Part shown: piece after piece, positions 8,213 through 13,318 of the stretch
How the letters are laid out: the number at the start of each line of letters is the position of its first letter
How positions within the stretch are numbered: the first letter of the stretch is position 1
Assembly: GCA_002791215.1 (NCBI GenBank)
Contig: PFWQ01000073.1
Coordinates: 1-13,318, forward strand
Direction: 5' to 3'
Source: a candidate division SR1 bacterium CG_4_9_14_3_um_filter_40_9
GTDB lineage: Bacteria > Patescibacteriota > Gracilibacteria > Absconditabacterales > Absconditicoccaceae
DNA: 13,318 nt
The notes under the pieces: model-generated
Told to the model about the DNA's origin: nothing
Seen by the model: the letters and a program-made list of their open reading frames with translations, nothing else
The model's database searches: none
Translations under genes and position numbers: made by a program

Positions 8213-8241
8213 ACCAGTCCTTCTTGTCTATGAGGGTAGGC

Positions 8242-8269
8242 TTGACTTTTCTTGTCTAATATGTATGCT
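8242..8269 (+). promoter_or_regulatory. Probable promoter of the small membrane gene
   Basis: TTGACT (8242-8247) and TATGCT (8264-8269) are 16 bases apart, with about 42 bases to the ATG at 8312. It is divergent from the tyrS promoter. Confidence 0.5.
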
Positions 8270-8311
8270 TTATTTGGAATAAAATGAGTAAAAACTAAAA
8301 TTTTATACATT

Positions 8312-8704
8312 ATGAAAAAGAAAAATATTTTTGCGCTTAAAATTGCGCTAGCTGTTATTCTCTTAGCCGCCACTATTGTGGGACTTTGGTATCAAACATT
8401 CCTTACTATCTTTGCCTGGATTGCCATCTGGAAAATCTCCGAAAATTGGCAAACTACCTTGGCAATCGTCATACCCGTTGTTATTGGCATGCCTCTTGCT
8501 TATGCCGCAGCATGGATTATTCATCTGATATTCACTCAGGAATTATTCATGGATATCCACAGTCTTTGGGGTATGGGTTGGTTTTGCATATGTATCTATA
8601 CTATGGTAATCGTCGTAGATGAGGACAAGCAACAACCTTACATCTGGCTATGGAAACAGATGAAGAAGCTGGGCCGAATTGTTCGGAAAGTACAAGTATG
8701 TTAA
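8312..8704 (+). CDS. Hypothetical multi-helix membrane protein
   Basis: A 130-aa protein, MKKKNIFALK..., with a basic N-terminus and about four hydrophobic segments: roughly 7-26, 27-41, 48-71 and 84-101. The C-terminus is polar and basic (KQMKKLGRIVRKVQVC). It is rich in Trp and Ile. It stands alone between its own promoter and a strong terminator. There is no in-frame TGA; its few glycines use GGN and the stop is TAA. No family was recognised, and a role in the envelope is the most that can be said. The ATG is preceded by AT-rich sequence without a Shine-Dalgarno. Confidence 0.8.
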   Translation: MKKKNIFALKIALAVILLAATIVGLWYQTFLTIFAWIAIWKISENWQTTLAIVIPVVIGMPLAYAAAWIIHLIFTQELFMDIHSLWGMGWFCICIYTMVIVVDEDKQQPYIWLWKQMKKLGRIVRKVQVC

Positions 8705-8711
8705 AATTTAT

Positions 8712-8744
8712 AAATCAGCAGGTAATTTACTTGCTGATTTTTTT
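8712..8744 (+). terminator. Rho-independent terminator
   Basis: An imperfect palindrome pairs aaatcagcaggtaa with ttacttgctgattt (one G-T pair), followed by a run of T to 8744. It starts seven bases after the stop of the small membrane gene. Confidence 0.85.
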
Positions 8745-8771
8745 AAATCCTCAGTCTTACTACGCTCGCCA

Positions 8772-8828
8772 GCTCCTTCGCAAAGGAGCGCAAATGAGAT
8801 TCCAGTTCCAATTTCATAATGCCGGAAT
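8772..8828. repeat. Intergenic palindromic repeat pair
   Basis: A perfect seven-base-pair hairpin, GCTCCTT/AAGGAGC (8772-8778/8783-8789), resembles the right-hand hairpin of the 8059-8174 element (CCTCCTTTG/CAAAGGAGG). It is followed by an ATTCC/GGAAT inverted repeat (8799-8803/8824-8828). The latter lies against the stop codon of the 333-aa gene and reads on the minus strand as GTCATTCCGGC, another widespread intergenic repeat core. The hairpins may end transcription of the minus-strand gene. Confidence 0.45.
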
Positions 8829-8830
8829 GA

Positions 8831-9832
8831 CTAGCCTTCGGCAGCGGTTAGTAATCTTTTGATTTTCGCTTCCTTATTGATCAATATCAATCCGTCCATA
8901 TCTTCAGGTTCCCAGGTCGTGTCGAAGTAACTGAGATAGTCGGAATAGTGGAATGGCACGATGTAGTTATTGGAAATCTTCTTATATTCTTTGTCGAAGG
9001 CTTCAATGAAATGGACGTTTCTCGTGATCGGAGAGACGACCACGACATCATTTCAGATTAAATTTTTTTCGAAAAATCGTTTGCAAAATAGTGTCGAATA
9101 AAAATTAAGCGTCTCCATGATGAGTCATTTAGCAAGCTGGTTGGATTCGATGAAAGCATAATCTTTGTATCGATATTGGACGATGCTATTGTCTTTGTAC
9201 ATCTGTTTGAGAGCGGAGATTCATAAGTTGAGAACTTCGATATTGTGATAGAAGCCATTTTTGATGACGATGGCTTTGCAATAATTTTCGGTGATGTAGA
9301 GTAGAACAAAATTCTCTTTTTTGAGATTGTTCCTGAGGAACATGAGGGTGTAAAATGACTCCGGGATGATGGTGATATTTTTCTCCAAGAGAACATTTCC
9401 GTAGGAAGAATTGAACTGATTGATGGTCGTCTTGTCCACAAAAATGATATAGAGCCTGAAGAAGATTTCTCACTTCTCACCTATCACAAAGCGCTTTTCT
9501 TCACCGTCGACGAAAATCGTGTCTATATAGGTCATGATTTTTTCTCCACCTATACTTTGGATAGATTCCAATTTTTCTGCGATGATGTCATCGAGATTTT
9601 TGAGCGAAAATGTTTCGCCATATGTTTTAAAAATATCGAATCTGAAAAAGGAGAATCTGCTTTCGTCCAGCATGAAATAGTGGTCGTAAGCTGGATATTC
9701 GAGTGATTGTTTTATGATGTCAGAAAATGATTCGTGAAGTGTATATTGCATGATCTGGTGTTGATCACGGATTTTGTACACACGAAATCTAGGGTAACTT
9801 TCGGAGAGATATTCGTACCGAATGTGGAACAA
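8831..9832 (-). CDS. Unrecognised 333-aa protein, possibly actin-like
   Basis: Three open segments join in one frame through four TGA codons (in EK-G-EI, NL-G-IS, AK-G-LI, LI-G-ND) and end in TAG. No ATG exists between the upstream TAA (9845-9847) and the first homologous-looking residues, so TTG at 9832 is taken as start. An alternating beta/alpha pattern is visible. The segment VLLYITENYCKAIVIKNGFYHNIEVLNLGISAL (about 199-231) resembles the phosphate-2 strand-turn-strand of PilM/FtsA-type actin folds, and DVVVVSPITRNVHF may be another nucleotide-fold strand. There is no signal peptide and no transmembrane helix. A type IV pilus or division role would be speculation. It starts 44 bases after the R-M specificity gene in the same direction. 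Confidence 0.75.
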
Positions 9833-9876
9833 AATGGGAAGGAATTAGGGAGGGTAAAAGTATTTGTAAATGTGGT

Positions 9877-10977
9877 TTAGATTTCAACTTTTACTTTTTC
9901 TAAGTATTCCAATTCTTCAATTAGTAGCTTCTGTGCTTTTTCTAATTTCTCATATTTTGAAGCGATTTTCCTTTGCTTTTCTAAGTCAAATTCTCAGTTT
10001 TCTTTTATAGGCACCCTGACGAAAATATTATCCTCTATCTTTTGTGGAGAAAGCTTCGTAAATTCATTTTTTCATTTATCTCCCAATCTTCATTTAGTTA
10101 GATTTCTTAAATCTCATTTGATGGAATATCCAATAAAATTAATATCTATGTTCTCATTTTTAGGAACAAATATTCATCTATCGGCGTTTATAGAGAATTT
10201 TCAGTTTACTTTTTTTAGGTGTCAAGCAAATCAATTGGTAGCCCAGGTTAAATATTCTCCATCAAAATCAAATGTGCTTATAAAGGTTAATGTTTCTTTT
10301 CATGCAGCATAGACTGGGAAATCTCATTTATGGCTATTTCAATATTGTCTTGTATAAATAGATTTTCACCTTTGAAGATCAAACAATGCTTTGATTGAAA
10401 TTTCTTTATAATTTCATATTTTTTCTATTTCCAAATTTTTATTTTCAATATCCTCTTTAGTCATACCTAATTTGTTTTTAACTTTTTCTAGTTTTTCATA
10501 TTGTACAGCGATTTCTTTCTGTTTTTCTAAATCGAATTTTCAATCTTTTCTTAACGGGATTTTTATTAATGTTTCTTCAATCTGCTTTTTAAGCAAACTT
10601 TTGTATGACGAATCTCATAGAGAAGAATAAATTCTTCTGTAAAGTATCTCTTTAATATACGGTGCAAATAAGTCATTTTGATCATATTTTTGTACCAATA
10701 TTCAACAGTTTTGTGATAAAGAGAACTTTGCATCTTTTACTATTTTCATTTCTCATGCATTTCATACTGTGGAAATCAATATTATGAAATCATTATAAAA
10801 ACTTTCTGATTTAAATGAATATGTGTCTGTTTTTCAAAAATATCATTCAATTGTATTTCAGCTGTATACAATAAAATCTCATTTGTTAGCATCAATGAAT
10901 TTTTTGGTTAATCTAGATGCTCTAGAGTCCTTTATAAATTCAAAAAGATCAGAAACTTTAACTTCTTGAAAATTCAT
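9877..10977 (-). CDS. R-M specificity subunit (HsdS/BcgIB-like), two TRDs
   Basis: This 366-aa protein should choose the DNA site for the adjacent nuclease-methyltransferase. It consists of two homologous halves. TRD1 (about 1-135) is followed by a conserved coiled-coil, IPLRKDGKFDLEKQKEIA (about 139-190). TRD2 (about 191-320) is followed by the equivalent VPIKENGEFDLEKQRKIA and a C-terminal coil. This duplicated TRD-coil pattern is typical of HsdS and of BcgIB, and predicts a bipartite recognition sequence with a fixed spacer. By hand count about 22 glycines are TGA and about 4 are GGN, unlike the core genes. The ATG at 10977 lies three bases after the stop of the upstream R-M gene, indicating translational coupling. 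The frame ends in TAA. Confidence 0.88.
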
Positions 10978-10980
10978 ACT

Positions 10981-13137
10981 TTATTTAGTAATTTCTAAAA
11001 TATTTTCTTCAATTTCGTTCATTTTAGCCTTCGTATCTCTTACTTTTTGTAAAAATTCTTCCAAATTTAATGTTTCTTCTTGTTCCTCCATCAATAATTC
11101 AATTTTTTCTTCTTTAGTCCACCATCTATCTACAGTCCAATTATTATTTATATTATTAATAAATTCATCTATTTGCCAAATCTTACATCTTGGGTCATTA
11201 TTATGCTTTTCAAATATTTTTTCATTACCATCAAACATTTTAAATAAATCCTTGGCCTTCTCTAAATCACTTTTTCAAGTATTGAATCTATAAACATCTA
11301 AAGTTTCTCAAATATCACTCACAAGATAGGTAAATACTGGATTCGTCTGTTTTTGCTGTTTGTTATCCTTTTTTGTAATAGCTAATATATATGTTTTCTT
11401 GGGTGTTGTAAAAAACGTATTTATTGGTAAGGATGTAATTCAGTTTAGGAAACATTCATCGAGAATAAATTTTCTTAATTTATTATCATTCAATCTATTA
11501 AATATTCCATCCGGAACGACAACAAAAGCCTTTCATCATTTTTTTAGCTTATTTACTATCCATTCAATAGCTAATCATTCCACTCACATTCAATTTATCT
11601 TGTAGAAGTCTTGCTTATCTTGATCTTTCCCTATCTCTTCTTTTAAAATACTAGATCATGGTGTGACATAGGGTGGATTGGTAATAATCAAGTCGTATTT
11701 ATCTTCTTCAATATCCGAGACATCTGATAAAGTTCAAAGAATTCCCGTCTTCAATCTAAATGTTTTATTAAAAAGTTTGGAAAATTCTTTTGTGATAGTA
11801 TCGTTGTTTTTTACTAAATCAGATAAATAAATTAACATGTTAGCTTTTGCTAAAATAATAGTTCTTTCTGCGTCGCTGTCATTTCATTTATCAAATCAGA
11901 AATACTGTATATCCTCAGTTATTTTTCAATTTTTAATTGAAAAATCTTTGTTATTTCTTCTTGCTATAACTTCCAATGGAAATCATCAAACTCAACAAAA
12001 AGGATCACATACTCTTGATCAGGACTTAAGGCTTTCTACCTTCGCCATTTCTACTATACTTCATACCACTTTTCTTGGTGTAAAAAATTGCCCCATTCAT
12101 TTTACTCAACTGTCCCTCTTTAGAAAAGTTTCATAAAGTTTTTTTTTAAAAGATTTTTCAATGTTCGTTAGATCTCAGAAACCATTATATCTTAATATTG
12201 ATTTTTTAAATAATCAGGCATTTGCTAATACAGCTTCTCAATTTTCCACGAAAATAGTTCAATTTATAATGGTAGTTTTATCAGTTCATAATCATAACTC
12301 TGAATCTGAGGGGAATTTGTTTCTGATTTCGGGTCTAACATTTTTAGCGTAATATTCCAATGCTTTTTTTTCATCCTTACTAACTAGATTTACTATCTTA
12401 TCAAAATTTGTATCATCATCTAAAACGCCTAAATCGCTTAAAAACTTAAAAATAAAAAGTTCCACAACATTATACAAACATTTTGTCGGTTCTTTTCATG
12501 TAGCAACATAAATATCTTGCCAAACTGATACTGCAAGGTTTGTGGGATCTACATAAATCGTGTCTTTTAGTTCTGAATTTTTTGATCAAATATCAGAATC
12601 TAATATTCTCTTCACAATTTTCAAAGTTTCTTTTGCTTCATCTGATAATTTTTCTTCATTTGGTTGATCAGATTTTTGTTTATGAAAATAAAAGTTTTGA
12701 CTTAATTTTTGTTTTTCTTCATCTTTGATAAAACTGTAACTCCTAGTATTACCTAAACTATCAACATACTCATTTTCTTTATTTTCTTCATTTGGATTTA
12801 TCCAAGCGGAAACATTTGTATCTGTAGCAACGCCAAAAACAGCTCACAAAACTTGTGCATATTCATTACATTGCTTTATGGCTTCTTCTATGTCTTTTTC
12901 CTTTTGAAATTTTTCTCATGATTTATATTCAATAACTGCTATAACCCTTGGATTTTTTTTATTAGATCTATCTACCAGTAATCAATCAGGCCTTTTTATA
13001 TTGTAATCCCCATAATCTTTTTTGGGAATTATGTTATTTTTAGCAAGAGATTGAATTGTAACATTTCATAAATTGAAATATTCAAATTTCGCTCAAATTT
13101 TTACTCATGCGTCTAATTGTTTTATTTGTTCAGACAT
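10981..13137 (-). CDS. Nuclease-adenine methyltransferase fusion (BcgIA-like)
   Basis: A 718-aa single chain. Residues 1 to about 130 carry a type I HsdR-N-like PD-(D/E)xK nuclease core: RPDGLLVD (D51) and VIAVIEYKSGEKF (E70, K72). A helical region follows. The gamma-class N6-adenine methyltransferase begins at GQFFTPRKVV (349-358). It has motif I CDPFCGVGGF (377-386), whose three glycines are all TGA, and motif IV NPPY (487-490). It ends in a charged helical C-terminus, as needed to bind the specificity subunit. Nuclease plus methylase in one chain with a separate S subunit fits type IIB (BcgI-like) rather than classical type I; no helicase motor is seen. About 34 TGA against 10 GGN glycine codons were counted. 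ATG at 13137 has no Shine-Dalgarno. The gene is strongly AT-rich. Confidence 0.92.
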
Positions 13138-13152
13138 CTTTATAGTAATTAG

Positions 13153-13158
13153 ATTATA
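13153..13158 (-). promoter_or_regulatory. Possible -10 box upstream of the R-M operon
   Basis: TATAAT is read on the minus strand 15 bases upstream of the R-M start codon, which would give a very short leader. No acceptable -35 box is seen at the usual distance. In sequence this AT-rich the match carries little weight. Confidence 0.25.
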
Positions 13159-13215
13159 AATATTAGGCCCTATATAATGATTTGAATGAAAAATTACAAT
13201 AAGATAAGTCCCATA

Positions 13216-13318
13216 TTATTTCTTTTTAGCTATAATCTTCTTGCTGATAGATTTTTTCGCTATTTTCTTCTCAGCTTTCTCTGTCTTTTTATCAGCTTTT
13301 TCAGTCGGATTATTTTTC
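13216..13318 (-). CDS. Lysine-rich C-terminus of an unknown protein (partial)
   Basis: The minus-strand frame entering from the window edge gives about 33 residues, KNNPTEKADKKTEKAEKK and then IAKKSISKKIIAKKK, before TAA at 13216-13218. The Lys/Ala/Glu pattern is typical of basic, disordered tails on ribosomal, nucleoid-associated or RNA-binding proteins. The body of the gene lies outside, so no product is named. It ends 79 bases before the R-M operon, in the same direction. Confidence 0.65.
   Translation of the reverse strand, partial: KNNPTEKADKKTEKAEKKIAKKSISKKIIAKKK

Noticed and set aside
10118..10312. Short forward ORFs opposite the R-M genes
   Set aside because: They are low-complexity AT-rich antisense frames without supporting signals; the minus strand is continuously coding.
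9877..10977. Tandem repeats or a CRISPR-like array in the AT-rich specificity gene
   Set aside because: The similar segments are two homologous coiled-coil regions of one protein about 550 bases apart, not short direct repeats with spacers.
443..13137. Apparent pseudogenes broken by many TGA stops
   Set aside because: TGA occurs at conserved glycines in a single frame per gene, with no TAA/TAG interruptions, so these are intact recoded genes.

Overview
The window reads coherently only if TGA encodes glycine (translation table 25). With TGA as stop, every housekeeping gene breaks into fragments. With TGA as Gly the fragments join in one frame, and the TGAs fall on family-invariant glycines: SecD GLD..GG, TyrRS GGSDQ and KFGKS, EF-P, the methylase SAM loop and riboflavin synthase. 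TGA=Gly is known from Gracilibacteria (BD1-5) and Absconditabacteria (SR1), both Patescibacteria/CPR. Short intergenic gaps, low GC and scarce Shine-Dalgarno sites fit that placement. The two phyla cannot be told apart from this window. All coordinates below use TGA=Gly.

Layout. 1-619 (+): the tail of a membrane protein, then a small two-helix membrane protein whose frame runs oddly into antisense of efp. 443-2787 (-): secD then efp, ending at a bidirectional terminator. 2944-5350 (+): a flavin cluster made of an EamA/DMT permease fused in one ORF to a riboflavin-kinase domain, then riboflavin synthase (ribE) and lumazine synthase (ribH). 5355-8057 (-): tyrS, a glycerophosphodiester phosphodiesterase and a HAD phosphatase, probably one operon; the tyrS leader is a 116-bp multi-hairpin repeat. 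8312-8704 (+): a small membrane protein with promoter and terminator. 8831-9832 (-): an unrecognised 333-aa protein. 9877-13137 (-): a two-gene restriction-modification system, a nuclease-methyltransferase fusion plus a two-TRD specificity subunit, resembling type IIB (BcgI-like) organisation. 13216-13318 (-): the lysine-rich end of a further gene. No intergenic gap exceeds about 160 bases.

How the genes work together. The flavin cluster supplies the lumazine and riboflavin synthase steps and FMN formation. The permease-kinase fusion suggests uptake of a flavin or precursor coupled to phosphorylation, which would suit a host- or community-dependent cell with a reduced genome. RibA/B and RibD functions are not in the window. 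The R-M pair is markedly more AT-rich and uses TGA for most of its glycines, whereas neighbouring core genes mostly use GGN; it looks like an accessory module already adapted to the recoded lineage. Palindromic intergenic repeats sit at 4813-4862, 8059-8174 and 8772-8828. No tRNA, rRNA, CRISPR array, transposase or phage gene was seen.
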